From Streptomyces tsukubensis (GTDB lineage: Bacteria > Actinomycetota > Actinomycetes > Streptomycetales > Streptomycetaceae): 64,000 bases of DNA. The stretch is from positions 3,928,501 through 3,992,500 of the forward strand of contig NZ_CP020700.1 of the NCBI RefSeq assembly GCF_003932715.1. Reading direction: 5' to 3'. Within the stretch, counting starts at the first letter, position 1, and each line of letters begins with the position of its first letter. The notes under the pieces are model-generated. The model was not told where the DNA came from. It worked only from the letters and a program-made list of their open reading frames with translations, and did not search any database. Below are positions 1 through 9,148 of the stretch, one piece after another. The position numbers and the translations under genes are program-made.

Positions 1-509
1 GGGGTCCGGAGCACCTTCGCCGCGAGGTCCTCCAGACCGTTGTGCGGGTCGATGAACTCCTTCTCCGGCAGGGCGACGGCCATCGCGTTCACCGTGAAGT
101 CCCGGCGGACGAGATCGTCCTCGATGGAATCGCCGTAGGAGACCTCGGGCTTGCGGGAGGTGCGGTCGTAGGCCTCGGAGCGGTAGGTGGTGATTTCGAT
201 CTGGTAGCCGCTCTTCTGCGCCCCCACGGTGCCAAAGGCAATTCCGACGTCCCATACCGAATCAGCCCAAGGGCGGACAATCTTCAGGATGTCCTGGGGG
301 CGGGCGTCCGTGGTGAAGTCGAGGTCGTTGCCGAGCCGGCCGAGGAGCGCGTCCCGTACCGAGCCGCCGACCAGGGCGAGACGGAAGCCCGCTTCCTGGA
401 AGCGGCGGGCGAGATCGTCCGCGACGGGGGCTACCCGCAGTAGCTCCGTCACCGCGAGGCGTTGCACCTGGTTCAGTGCGGAGGGAGTGTCTTCATTGGC
501 GTTCGGCAC
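1..509 (-). CDS. pcnA: CCA tRNA nucleotidyltransferase, 5' part only
   Basis: Adds or repairs the 3' CCA end of tRNAs in the cytoplasm. Only the first 169 codons lie in the window; the gene runs off the left edge. The translation begins VPNANEDTPSALNQVQRLAV and contains the class II nucleotidyltransferase core LVGGSVRDALLGRLGNDLDF, with the GGxVRD signature and the DxD metal-binding pair (DLD), followed by RRDFTVNAMA, the conserved RRD motif. The GTG start at 509-507 is chosen because it gives the N-terminus I recall for Streptomyces homologues; no strong ribosome binding site is visible. It is transcribed divergently from the DUF6049-murJ cluster, as in other Streptomyces. Family assignment is firm. 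Confidence 0.95.
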   Translation of the reverse strand, partial: MPNANEDTPSALNQVQRLAVTELLRVAPVADDLARRFQEAGFRLALVGGSVRDALLGRLGNDLDFTTDARPQDILKIVRPWADSVWDVGIAFGTVGAQKSGYQIEITTYRSEAYDRTSRKPEVSYGDSIEDDLVRRDFTVNAMAVALPEKEFIDPHNGLEDLAAKVLRT

Positions 510-674
510 AACAGAGAAGGGTACGTCCCCCGGGCCCGCAGGGGTCCCCCGAAGGCCGTGACGATCATGTACGGCAGTCCGCGGCACTTCCGCCCGGCGC
601 ACCTCGTTACCATGCGTGGACGCAATGAGCGACAGCGACCTGACGACAGCAGACGACGAGGGACGGACGAGCGC

Positions 675-3023
675 GTGGCCGAGGCGGCAGACTTCCGGAG
701 GATGACCCCCGCGCCTGCCCGTCGATGGCTCCGCAGGGCCGTCTGCGTGCTCGCCGTCGCCCCCATGATCGTGGGGCTCATCGGGTCGTCAGCGCCCGCC
801 GCCGGGGCCGCTCCGGCCGCCTCGGGCCCGAGCACGGTGGATGTGAGTCTCACCACAGTCACCCCGAGCGTGCCGGAGGAGGACGGAACGCTCACCGTAT
901 CCGGCACGGTGGTCAACAAGACCAAGGGGCCGGTGACGAGCCCCGAGGTCGACCTCCATGTGGGACCGCCGGTCAACGGCCGCACCGGCATAGACCGGGC
1001 CGCGAAGCGCACGGGGTACGACAGGGCTGCCGACGGTCCGGCCGTGGGCGGCAAGTACACCGTGAAGCTGCCCTCCCTGGCTCCGGGCATCAGCCGGGAC
1101 TTCACCGTGTCGGTGCCCGTCGAGGAGCTCGGGTTCGGCGAGGCGGGCGTCTACCAGCTCGGGGTCAGCCTCTCGGGGCGGAGCCGCGGCTCGTCCTACC
1201 GGCAGGTCCTGGGCATCGAGCGGACCTTTCTGCCCTGGCAGCCCGACACCCTGGAGAAGCGCACCCGCCTCACCTACCTCTGGCCGCTGATCTCGTCGAC
1301 CCATCTGACGTCCGAGGTCGGCTCCGACGAGCAGCGCACCCCGGTCTTCGAGGACGAGTCGCTGGCCAAGGAGATCGCCCCCGAGGGCCGGCTGGGACAG
1401 ATGGTGGCCCTCGGCCGCGGGCTGCCGGTCACCTGGGTCATCGACCCCGACCTGCTGGCCACCGTGGACGCCATGACCCGGAACTACCGGGTGAAGGACG
1501 GCAAGGGCGGCGAGGAGACCGTTCCGGGCCGTAACCAGGCAGTTGCCAAGCAGTGGCTCAGCTCCCTGGAGACCGCGGTCCAGAACCGCAAGGTGATCGC
1601 CCTCCCCTATGCGGACCCGGATCTGGCGTCCCTGGCCCACCGCGGGACGGGCACTCTCGGGCGGCTGGCGGACGCCACCGAGGTGGCGAGCCTGACCGTG
1701 GAGACGATCCTGCACATCAAGCCGTCCGTGGACTTCGCCTGGCCCGTCGACGGGGCGATCGACTCGTCGATCGTGAAGGTCGCCACCTCCGCGGGCGCCG
1801 ACCATGTGATCGCCCGCAGCGACAGCCTCCGTGACGATCTTCCGTACACGGCCTCCGCGGCCCGGCCGATCGGCGGGGGCACCACCGCGGTGGTCGCCGA
1901 CGCCCGGCTGTCGAAGGCGTTCGAAGGGAACATGCTGGACAGCGGCGAGTCCACCCTCGCCGTGCAGCGGTTCCTGGCCCAGACCCTGGCAGTGGCGCTC
2001 CAGGACGAGGCCCCCGCGGGCCGCAGCATCGTCGTGGCTCCCCAGCGAATGCCCACCACATCGCAGGCGCAGAGCATGGCACGCGCCCTCCAGGGGCTCG
2101 CCGGACAGCGCTGGACGCAGCAGATCGACCTGCTCGCGGCAGCGGACGCCAGGCCGGACAGCGGGGCCAACCGCAGGACTCCCTCGGTGTCGCAGTACCC
2201 CGAGAAGCTGCGCAAGCGCGAGCTGCCCGACCGGGCCTTCGAGGAGATCCGGGACACCCAGGAGACCCTCGACAACTTCACGCTCATCCTGACCGCCCGG
2301 GACCGGGTGGAGACACCGTTCTCCCGTGCGATCGACCGGGAGATGTCCACGTCGTGGCGGGGCCAGCAGCAGGCCGCCGAGGCCTACCGCGCCGGTGTGC
2401 GCACGACCCTCGGGCGGCTCGTCGGCGAAGTCCAGCTCATCGAGAAGTCGCAGATCACCCTCTCGGGCCGCAGCGCCACCATCCCGGTGACCGTCCAGAA
2501 CCGGCTGGTCCAGGACGTCGACCGGCTGGTGCTGCGGCTCAGCTCGGACAACGGAGCCCGGCTCAGCCTCGACGGCGGCAAGGGGACCGCAGAGCGCCCC
2601 ATCGAGATCAAGGGCGGCCACAGCCAGTCGGTGAAGTTCGACGCCAAGGCCAACGCCAACGGCCAGGTCCGGATGACGGCGCAGCTCTACACCGAGGACG
2701 GCAAGCTCTACGGCCCTGCCATGCAGTTCACCGTGAAGGTCTCCGAGGCCACCCCCACCGTGCTGCTGGTCATCGCGGGCGGCGTTCTGCTCCTGGTGCT
2801 CGCCGGGGTCCGGATGTACTCCCAGCGCAAGCGGGCGGCCGCCCGCAACACCCCCGCCGACGGCCCCGGCACCGAGCCCGGTGGCGACGGTGACCCCGAC
2901 GGTACGGAACCCCCCGGGGACGGCGGCGACGGCACCGATCACGGGCAGCCGAGTGACCCGACACCGGACACCCGTCGGGAAAGCGGCGACGGATCGCGCG
3001 CGGGTGAGAAAGTGGACCGTTGA
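675..3023 (+). CDS. Secreted/membrane-anchored DUF6049 family protein
   Basis: A protein of 782 residues from the chosen GTG start, which has GAGGGA about 11 bases upstream; an ATG at 612 in the same frame is possible. An N-terminal hydrophobic stretch (VCVLAVAPMIVGLIGSS) looks like a signal or anchor segment. A large extracytoplasmic region follows, with beta-rich ends (STVDVSLTTVTPSVPEEDGT near the start, NGQVRMTAQLYTEDG near the end). One C-terminal transmembrane helix lies at about 695-714 (TVLLVIAGGVLLLVLAG) with a short basic cytoplasmic tail rich in Pro, Gly and Asp. The function is unknown. Its constant position immediately upstream of murJ suggests an envelope role, which is inference. 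murJ starts 44 bases downstream, so the two are probably co-transcribed. Confidence 0.85.
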   Translation: MAEAADFRRMTPAPARRWLRRAVCVLAVAPMIVGLIGSSAPAAGAAPAASGPSTVDVSLTTVTPSVPEEDGTLTVSGTVVNKTKGPVTSPEVDLHVGPPVNGRTGIDRAAKRTGYDRAADGPAVGGKYTVKLPSLAPGISRDFTVSVPVEELGFGEAGVYQLGVSLSGRSRGSSYRQVLGIERTFLPWQPDTLEKRTRLTYLWPLISSTHLTSEVGSDEQRTPVFEDESLAKEIAPEGRLGQMVALGRGLPVTWVIDPDLLATVDAMTRNYRVKDGKGGEETVPGRNQAVAKQWLSSLETAVQNRKVIALPYADPDLASLAHRGTGTLGRLADATEVASLTVETILHIKPSVDFAWPVDGAIDSSIVKVATSAGADHVIARSDSLRDDLPYTASAARPIGGGTTAVVADARLSKAFEGNMLDSGESTLAVQRFLAQTLAVALQDEAPAGRSIVVAPQRMPTTSQAQSMARALQGLAGQRWTQQIDLLAAADARPDSGANRRTPSVSQYPEKLRKRELPDRAFEEIRDTQETLDNFTLILTARDRVETPFSRAIDREMSTSWRGQQQAAEAYRAGVRTTLGRLVGEVQLIEKSQITLSGRSATIPVTVQNRLVQDVDRLVLRLSSDNGARLSLDGGKGTAERPIEIKGGHSQSVKFDAKANANGQVRMTAQLYTEDGKLYGPAMQFTVKVSEATPTVLLVIAGGVLLLVLAGVRMYSQRKRAAARNTPADGPGTEPGGDGDPDGTEPPGDGGDGTDHGQPSDPTPDTRRESGDGSRAGEKVDR

Positions 3024-3067
3024 GCGATGTCGTGGCCACCGGCCGGGGACGATGAGGTGGGGTAGCA

Positions 3068-5350
3068 ATGAACGCGCCGTACGACGGTGACCGCGGTCAG
3101 GGCGCCGGGACGAACCCGGCGGACCAGCCGCCACCGCCGCAGCCCCCGTATGCCCACGACCCGGCCCAGCACCCCTATGCCCACGACGCGGGCACACAGC
3201 CCTACGCCTACGATCCCGCCCAGTACCAGCAGCAGGCCCCGTACCCGTACGACCAGACGGTGCAGCAGCCCTACGACCCCGGCCATGATCCGTATCTGCG
3301 GGACGCCTACGCCCAGGACCCCTACCGGGCCCAGGACCTGTCCGCCCAGGACCCGGTGGCCGAGGCGCTGTACGACCGCGCCTCCCACCCTCCGCCGCCG
3401 CCCGGCACCTACCCCGACCAGCAGCCGCTCTACCAGCAGCCCCCGCCCTCGGAGTACGCGCCGGACCCCCGGGTCTGGGCCCACACCCCGCCGCCCGAGC
3501 CCTCGGGCCCCTCCCGTCATCTCCCGTACGGCGACGACGCACGGACGACGCAGTACACGGGCGTGGACGACCTGGTCAGCAACGCGGCCGACGAACGGCC
3601 GCAGCAGGACGCCTTCGCCCATCTCTTCCGGGACCAGCAGAGCACCGGCAGGTCCGTCCCGGCCCCCGCACCCGAACCGCTCCCGGCACCGGCCGCCCCC
3701 CAGCGGTCCGGAGGACGGGTGGCCAGTCTGGCGAAGTCGAGCGCGGTGATGGCCGCGGGCACGATCGTCTCCCGCCTCACCGGCTTCCTGCGCAATCTCG
3801 TGATGGCCGCGGCGATCGGTGTCGGCGTCCTCAGCGACACCTACCAGGTCGCCAATGTCCTGCCCACGATGATCTACGTCCTGGTCGGCGGCGGTGCCCT
3901 GAACGCGGTCTTCATCCCGCAGCTCGTGCGGGCGATGAAGAACGACGACGACGGGGGCGAGGCCTATGCCAACCGGCTGCTCACCCTCGTGGTCGTGCTG
4001 CTGGCGGGCGTCACCGTGTTCTGTGTGGTGGCGGCTCCGCTGCTCGTGACCATGATGTCGCCGACGATCGCCTCCGACCCGCAGAAGAAGGAGGTGGCTG
4101 TCGCCTTCGCCCGCTACTGCCTGCCCACCATCTTCTTCATGGGCATCCATGTGGTGCTCGGGCAGATCCTCAACGCCCGTGGCCGCTTCGGCGCGATGAT
4201 GTGGACCCCGGTTCTCAACAACGTGGTGATCATCGCCTCGTTCGCCGCTTTCATCTGGGCCTTCGGCGGCTTCACCACGTCGGGCGTCAACACCGCCACG
4301 ATCACCCCGGAGGGTGTCCGGCTCCTCGGTATCGGGACCATGCTCGGACTGGTGGTCCAGGCACTGGCCATGCTCCCGTATCTCCGGGACGCGGGCTTCC
4401 GGATGAAGCTGCGGTTCGACTGGCGGGGCCAGGGGCTCGGCAAGGCCGCCGGACTCGCGAAGTGGACGCTGTTCTTCGTCCTCGCCAACCAGCTCGGCAT
4501 GATCGTCGTCACCCAGCTCGCCACCTCGGCGGGAGCGACCGCCGAGAAGCACGGCTTCACCGGCACCGGTATCACCGCCTACAACTACGCGCTGCTGCTG
4601 TGGCAGCTCCCCCAGGCCATCATCACGGTCTCCGTGATGACCGCCGTCCTGCCGCGTATCTCCCGTTCCGCCCACGACGGCGACGCCGCCGCGGTCCGCG
4701 ACGACATCTCCTACGGGCTCCGTACCTCCGCCGTCGCGATCGTGCCCTCGGCCTTCGCCTTCTTCGCCCTCGGTGTCCCGATGGCGGGTCTGATGTACGC
4801 GGGGTCGGGCGCGGAAGGCGCCCGGAACATCGGATTCACTCTGATGGCCTTCGGGCTCGGACTGATTCCGTACTCCGTGCAGTACGTCGTCCTCCGTGGC
4901 TTCTACGCCTACGAGGACACCCGGACACCCTTCTACAACACCGTCATCGTCGCCCTGATCAACGCGGGTGCGGCAGGTCTCAGCTTCCTCCTGCTGCCCG
5001 CCCGCTGGGCGGTCGTCGGCATGGCCGCCTCGTACGGCCTGGCCTACATGATCGGAGTCGGAGTGGCCTGGAGCCGGCTGCGAAAGCGGCTGGGGGGCGA
5101 TCTCGACGGGGCGCACATCATGCGTACGTACACCCGGCTGTGCATCGCGTCGGTGCCCGCCGCACTCCTGGGCGGGGCCGCGGCCTTCGGCATCATCAAG
5201 CTCCTCGGCAGCGGTGCCCTCGCCTCCCTGGCAGCGCTCACCGGTGGCGGTGTCGTCCTCCTCGGGGTGTTCTTCCTCGCGGCCCGCCGGATGCGGATCG
5301 AGGAACTGAACTCCATGGTCGGCATGGTCCGCGGCCGGCTCGGCCGCTGA
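3068..5350 (+). CDS. murJ: Lipid II flippase MurJ with long N-terminal extension
   Basis: A 760-residue protein. Residues from about 216 onward (RVASLAKSSAVMAAGTIVSRLTGFLRN) form the MOP-superfamily MviN/MurJ core with about 14 membrane helices, which flips the peptidoglycan precursor lipid II across the membrane. The first 215 residues are a hydrophilic, Pro/Tyr/Gln-rich cytoplasmic extension with degenerate repeats of the YAHDPAQ / YAYDPAQ type, absent from the short proteobacterial proteins. The ATG start has GAGGTGGGG five bases upstream. The next gene, 136 bases downstream, is a pseudokinase; in Mycobacterium tuberculosis the equivalent domains are fused to MurJ in one protein (MviN, Rv3910). 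The pair here therefore looks like a split version of that regulated flippase. Confidence 0.96.
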   Translation: MNAPYDGDRGQGAGTNPADQPPPPQPPYAHDPAQHPYAHDAGTQPYAYDPAQYQQQAPYPYDQTVQQPYDPGHDPYLRDAYAQDPYRAQDLSAQDPVAEALYDRASHPPPPPGTYPDQQPLYQQPPPSEYAPDPRVWAHTPPPEPSGPSRHLPYGDDARTTQYTGVDDLVSNAADERPQQDAFAHLFRDQQSTGRSVPAPAPEPLPAPAAPQRSGGRVASLAKSSAVMAAGTIVSRLTGFLRNLVMAAAIGVGVLSDTYQVANVLPTMIYVLVGGGALNAVFIPQLVRAMKNDDDGGEAYANRLLTLVVVLLAGVTVFCVVAAPLLVTMMSPTIASDPQKKEVAVAFARYCLPTIFFMGIHVVLGQILNARGRFGAMMWTPVLNNVVIIASFAAFIWAFGGFTTSGVNTATITPEGVRLLGIGTMLGLVVQALAMLPYLRDAGFRMKLRFDWRGQGLGKAAGLAKWTLFFVLANQLGMIVVTQLATSAGATAEKHGFTGTGITAYNYALLLWQLPQAIITVSVMTAVLPRISRSAHDGDAAAVRDDISYGLRTSAVAIVPSAFAFFALGVPMAGLMYAGSGAEGARNIGFTLMAFGLGLIPYSVQYVVLRGFYAYEDTRTPFYNTVIVALINAGAAGLSFLLLPARWAVVGMAASYGLAYMIGVGVAWSRLRKRLGGDLDGAHIMRTYTRLCIASVPAALLGGAAAFGIIKLLGSGALASLAALTGGGVVLLGVFFLAARRMRIEELNSMVGMVRGRLGR

Positions 5351-5486
5351 GACACGAGCCGGGGCGCATTTGCGCCGCGGCCGCACAACCATCGCCAGGG
5401 GCCGTGTGTCGTGCATAGCAGTGGACTGTGGGCACAATTGGCATGGCTGTTGGTTGTGCGCAACGGATGGGGAGGCAGGAACGACG

Positions 5487-7256
5487 GTGGCGGAACGTAG
5501 CACGGCTGCCGTCGACGTGGCCGACAACGGCGGGAACGAACCGCCGACCGCGCAGGCGGACAAGGCCACGGCCGACGGCTCTGCCGGACCCGAGAAGACC
5601 GCGGAACTGCCCGTCCCCGGCGACCAGGATGTCCCGGACGAGGCCGGCGCGGCGGAGAAGGGCGAGGAGCCCGTCCCCGCCGTCCCCGCCGTCCCCGCTG
5701 TCATCGCGGTGCCCGAACTGCACAGCGGCCACAAACTCGCCAAGCGCTACCGCCTCGAAGAGTGCATCACCCGACTGGACGGTTTCAGCAGCTGGCGTGC
5801 CGTGGACGAGAAGCTGCGCCGGGCCGTCGGGGTCCATCTGCTCCCCGCCGGCCATGCCCGGGCGCGCTCCGTCCTGGCAGCCGCCCGCTCCGCCGCCCTT
5901 CTGGGCGACCCCCGGTTCGTCATGGTGCTGGACGCGGTCGAGGAGAACGATCTCGTCTACGTCGTCCACGAATGGCTGCCGGACGCCACCGAGCTGACCA
6001 CCCTGCTGGCCATGGGCCCCCTGGAACCGCACGAGGCCTACCGCCTCGTCGACCAGCTCTCCCAGGCCATGGCCGCGGCCCACCGCGAGGGCCTCTCCCA
6101 TCTCAAGCTGACTCCCGGCGCCGTCCTGCGGACCTCCAGCGGCCAGTACCGGATCCGCGGCCTCGCCGTGAACGCCGCACTGCGCGGCATCACCGCCGAC
6201 CACCCGCAGCGCACCGACACCGAGGCGATCGGCGCACTGCTCTACGCCGCCCTTACCCAGCGCTGGCCGTACGAGAACGACGCCCACGGCCTCTCGGGGC
6301 TGCCCAAGGGCGTCGGGCTGCTCCCGCCCGACCAGGTCCGGGCCGGTGTCCACCGCGGGCTCTCCGAGCTCTCCATGCGGGCCCTGGTCAACAACGGCGC
6401 CACGGCATCCCGCCAGGACCCGCCCTGCACCACTCCGGAGGAGCTGGTGAAGGCCGTTGCGGACATGCCTCGTATCAAGCCGCCGGAGCCGGCGTTCGCC
6501 GCCCCGCCTGAGTATCAGCGCACCACCTACCAGCAGGGCAACTACGGGCGTCCCGGTGCCGTCCGGCCCGGTGGCGCCATGCCTCCGCATGCGGTTCCGG
6601 TCCCGCCTCCGCCGCTGGAGAGCCGGGCCGGCAAGGCACTGAAGTGGACGGTCGCCGCACTGCTGATCGCCGCACTGGGACTGGGAAGCTGGCAGATCTC
6701 GGAGGAGCTGCTCGACCGCGACAAGGGTTCCGGCTCCACCCCCGAGGCTCCGCCCCAAGGCGGGGACGAGAAGCCCAAGGCGCCCGCCGAGCCGCTCACC
6801 GTCGACCACGCCTCGGAGTTCAAGCCGGGCGGCTCCGGCATACAGCAGCACGAGGCTCCCCTCACCATCGACGGTGACCCCAGGACGTCCTGGGTGACCC
6901 CCGAGTACCGGAACTACCCGAACTTCGGGAACTACCCCAACCGCCGCCAGGGCAGCGGAATCATCGTCGACCTCGGCACCGTACGAGAGGTCGCCGGAGT
7001 CGATATCGACCTGTACCGAGCGGGCCACAAGGCGGAGGTACTGGCGGCCGCCGAGAACGCCTCGGATCCGAGTTCGCTCACGGACTTCGACCGGCGGCTC
7101 ACCCCCGAGCAGACGGTGGGGAAGCAGCTCAAGGCCTCCTTCGACACACCCACCCGCACCCGTTACGTGCTCGTCCGGATCACCGAACTCCCGCCCGCCG
7201 CCATGGCGAACCGCTACCGGGGCGGCATCTCGGAGATCCGGATCCTCGGGCGCTGA
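5487..7256 (+). CDS. Membrane pseudokinase with extracellular discoidin-like domain (MurJ partner)
   Basis: A 589-residue protein. After an acidic, Pro-rich N-terminus containing VPAVPAVPAV, a kinase fold starts near residue 78 (HKLAKRYRLEECITRLDG). Catalytic residues are lost: the HRDxKPxN loop reads HLKLTPGA, the VAIK lysine position reads VGVHLL and the DFG position reads RGL, so it should be inactive. A transmembrane helix at about 384-404 (LKWTVAALLIAALGLGSW) precedes an extracellular domain resembling the F5/8-type C or discoidin fold (LTIDGDPRTSWVTPE, GSGIIVDLGTVREVAGVDI). In mycobacteria the equivalent domain is phosphorylated by PknB and then binds FhaA, restraining MurJ. FhaA and PknB homologues lie at 46-54 kb here. 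The GTG start is supported by GGGGAGG upstream. Confidence 0.85.
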   Translation: MAERSTAAVDVADNGGNEPPTAQADKATADGSAGPEKTAELPVPGDQDVPDEAGAAEKGEEPVPAVPAVPAVIAVPELHSGHKLAKRYRLEECITRLDGFSSWRAVDEKLRRAVGVHLLPAGHARARSVLAAARSAALLGDPRFVMVLDAVEENDLVYVVHEWLPDATELTTLLAMGPLEPHEAYRLVDQLSQAMAAAHREGLSHLKLTPGAVLRTSSGQYRIRGLAVNAALRGITADHPQRTDTEAIGALLYAALTQRWPYENDAHGLSGLPKGVGLLPPDQVRAGVHRGLSELSMRALVNNGATASRQDPPCTTPEELVKAVADMPRIKPPEPAFAAPPEYQRTTYQQGNYGRPGAVRPGGAMPPHAVPVPPPPLESRAGKALKWTVAALLIAALGLGSWQISEELLDRDKGSGSTPEAPPQGGDEKPKAPAEPLTVDHASEFKPGGSGIQQHEAPLTIDGDPRTSWVTPEYRNYPNFGNYPNRRQGSGIIVDLGTVREVAGVDIDLYRAGHKAEVLAAAENASDPSSLTDFDRRLTPEQTVGKQLKASFDTPTRTRYVLVRITELPPAAMANRYRGGISEIRILGR

Positions 7257-7396
7257 CTCCGCTCCGGCGAACTCGTGCCCGCCGTCAGGGGGCGCCCGGG
7301 GATTCCCCGGGCGCTCTGCCTTTCCCCGGGGGAATCGTGATAGACAGACCGGGCCGGAGCTGATGCTTCCAGGCGCCGAACGGGACCGACCAGAGG

Positions 7397-8110
7397 GTGG
7401 AGGCCGTGACGACGGGGGCGTCCCACACAGCCAGCGACTCCGAGCTTCTCGCCCGCCATGTCGCTGGGCACCCCGACGCCTTCGGTGAACTGGTCCGGCG
7501 GCACCGCGACCGGCTCTGGGCCGTCGCCCTGCGCACCCTGGGGGACCGTGAGGAGGCCGCGGACGCGGTACAGGACGCCCTGGTCTCCGCCTTCAGAGCC
7601 GCCCACACCTTCCGGGGCCAGTCCGCCGTCACCACCTGGCTGCACCGCATTACGGTCAATGCCTGTCTCGACCGGGCGCGTAAGACCGCATCCCGGAGAA
7701 CCGCACCCGTCGAGGACACCGAACGACTGGAGCAACTGCTCGAACCCCATGAGTCCGCGGAAGCACCAGCAGAACGCCGCGACCTCAACCGCGAGCTACT
7801 GGCCGCCCTGGGCAAACTCGCGCCGGAGCAGCGGGCGGCCCTGATCCTGGTGGATATGCAGGGCTACTCCGTCGCGGAGGCTGCGGAGGTGCTCGAAGTG
7901 CCCCCGGGAACGGTGAAGAGCCGCTGTGCACGGGGGCGAGCAAAGCTACTCCCCTTGGTCACCCATCTGCGCGGTACCTCCGGGGATAGCGAGGATCCCG
8001 GCCGGGGAAGGAACCGGACGCCGGGGACAGCCGTCCCACCGGCAACGGACCGAAGGAACGCAGGGCCGACCGATCCTGCTGCTGTGAAGGGCGGAGGTGG
8101 ACGCACGTGA
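7397..8110 (+). CDS. sigM: ECF RNA polymerase sigma factor SigM
   Basis: A 237-residue ECF sigma factor. The sigma-2 region (LVRRHRDRLWAVALRTLGDREEAADAVQDALVSAFR) covers about residues 26-62 and is followed by TTWLHRITVNACLDRAR. The sigma-4 helix-turn-helix (AALILVDMQGYSVAEAAEVLEVPPGTVKSRCARGRAKL) lies near residues 145-182. It directs polymerase to a small set of stress promoters. Its stop overlaps the start of the anti-sigma gene (GTGA at 8107-8110), indicating translational coupling. The position upstream of trxB-trxA is the same as for SigM in S. coelicolor (SCO3892) and M. tuberculosis. A GTG at 7406 is an alternative start. About 50 residues after sigma-4 are low-complexity. Confidence 0.93.
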   Translation: MEAVTTGASHTASDSELLARHVAGHPDAFGELVRRHRDRLWAVALRTLGDREEAADAVQDALVSAFRAAHTFRGQSAVTTWLHRITVNACLDRARKTASRRTAPVEDTERLEQLLEPHESAEAPAERRDLNRELLAALGKLAPEQRAALILVDMQGYSVAEAAEVLEVPPGTVKSRCARGRAKLLPLVTHLRGTSGDSEDPGRGRNRTPGTAVPPATDRRNAGPTDPAAVKGGGGRT

Positions 8111-9024
8111 CATCCACGGCCGACATGACTCAGCATCCGGATGTCTCCGAGATCTCCGATCTCACGGAGGGGCTGCTCTCCCCCGCCCGGAGTGCTCCAC
8201 TGCGGCAGCATCTGGCCGACTGCGAACTCTGCGCCGATGTCCGGGCGTCTCTGGAGGAGATCCGCACACTGCTGGGGGTCGTCCCCGGCACACCACGGAT
8301 GCCGACCGATGTCGCTGAACGGATCGACGCCGCACTGGCCGCCGAGGCACTACTGGATGCCGGGCGCCCCGAGCATGTTTCACGTGAAACAACGGCTGCC
8401 TTCGGGCCCGCCGAACCGGGGCCGACTGCCGGCGCCGGCACCGCGACCCGTCCGGCGGGTCATGCCCGCGGCGCCACCGGCCCCGGCCGGACCGGCGCAC
8501 AGCGTCGCAGGCGCCGGAACTCGGTTCTGAGCGCCATCGTCGGCATGACCGCCGTGGGAGTGGGCGCTTTCCTCTTCCAGAGCGGGGACTCCGGCAGCAC
8601 TCCGGCGAACCGAGCCATCGCCTCGCCCTCGGACCGGCCGGGAGAGTTCTCCGCATCGACACTGGAGACCCGGGTACGGAATCTGCTCGAACGTCCTGCC
8701 TCTCAGGGGGACCGGGGGAGCGCCATGACCAGCGGTGACCAGCCCGGCTCACCGACCGGCGCGGTACCGGGCACGGAGCTGGAAGGACCCACCGGCACCG
8801 GCACCGAGGTTCCTCTCTGTGTTCAGCAGGGCACCGGCCGTGCCACGACTCCCATCGCGGTCGAGCGGGGCCGGTACCGGGGCACGGACGCCTATCTCCT
8901 GGTCCTCCCGGTCATCGGGAACATCCAGCAGGTCGAGGCGTTCGTCGTCGATGCCGGTTGTACCGGCAGCTCGCCCTCGGACACCGGAGAGCTCCTGCTG
9001 ACGGACTCCTTCTCCCGACGCTGA
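8107..9024 (+). CDS. Zinc-binding anti-sigma factor for SigM
   Basis: A 305-residue membrane protein. The N-terminus carries a ZAS-type motif HLADCELC (His35, Cys39, Cys42; HxxxCxxC), the mark of zinc-associated anti-sigma domains that hold ECF sigma factors inactive. One transmembrane helix at about 138-158 (SAIVGMTAVGVGAFLF) separates this from an extracytoplasmic part of roughly 145 residues that could sense envelope state. Translationally coupled to sigM through a GTGA overlap. A perfect parS site (8377-8390) lies inside the coding sequence and is read in frame as VSRET. The function follows from motif and neighbour; the signal sensed is unknown. Confidence 0.86.
   Translation: MTSTADMTQHPDVSEISDLTEGLLSPARSAPLRQHLADCELCADVRASLEEIRTLLGVVPGTPRMPTDVAERIDAALAAEALLDAGRPEHVSRETTAAFGPAEPGPTAGAGTATRPAGHARGATGPGRTGAQRRRRRNSVLSAIVGMTAVGVGAFLFQSGDSGSTPANRAIASPSDRPGEFSASTLETRVRNLLERPASQGDRGSAMTSGDQPGSPTGAVPGTELEGPTGTGTEVPLCVQQGTGRATTPIAVERGRYRGTDAYLLVLPVIGNIQQVEAFVVDAGCTGSSPSDTGELLLTDSFSRR
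8377..8390. other. parS: parS centromere site inside the anti-sigma gene
   Basis: Perfect 14-bp palindrome GTTTCACGTGAAAC, the ParB binding site. The symmetry extends one base each side (T...A). It sits within a coding region and is read as Val-Ser-Arg-Glu-Thr. Confidence 0.93.
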
Positions 9025-9052
9025 CCCTTCCGAGCGCGCTGCGTGACAGTAC

Positions 9053-9079
9053 GGGAATGCATCCCCCGTAGGATCCGTT
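9053..9079 (+). promoter_or_regulatory. SigR-type promoter of trxBA
   Basis: GGGAAT at 9053-9058 and GTT at 9077-9079 are separated by exactly 18 bases. This matches the consensus known for the thiol-oxidative-stress sigma factor SigR, whose classic target in S. coelicolor is trxBA. It lies 70 bases upstream of the trxB GTG and 29 bases past the anti-sigma stop. Confidence 0.82.
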
Positions 9080-9148
9080 GGGTGGGGTGAGAGCCATTGC
9101 CCCGGCCGAACAGTCAGCAGGCTGCCTGCAGAGACGAGGAAGAGACCC

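Noticed and set aside
2939..5743. A 934-codon minus-strand frame over murJ
   Set aside because: Antisense shadow of murJ, rich in His/Gly/Arg/Glu, with no recognisable motif.
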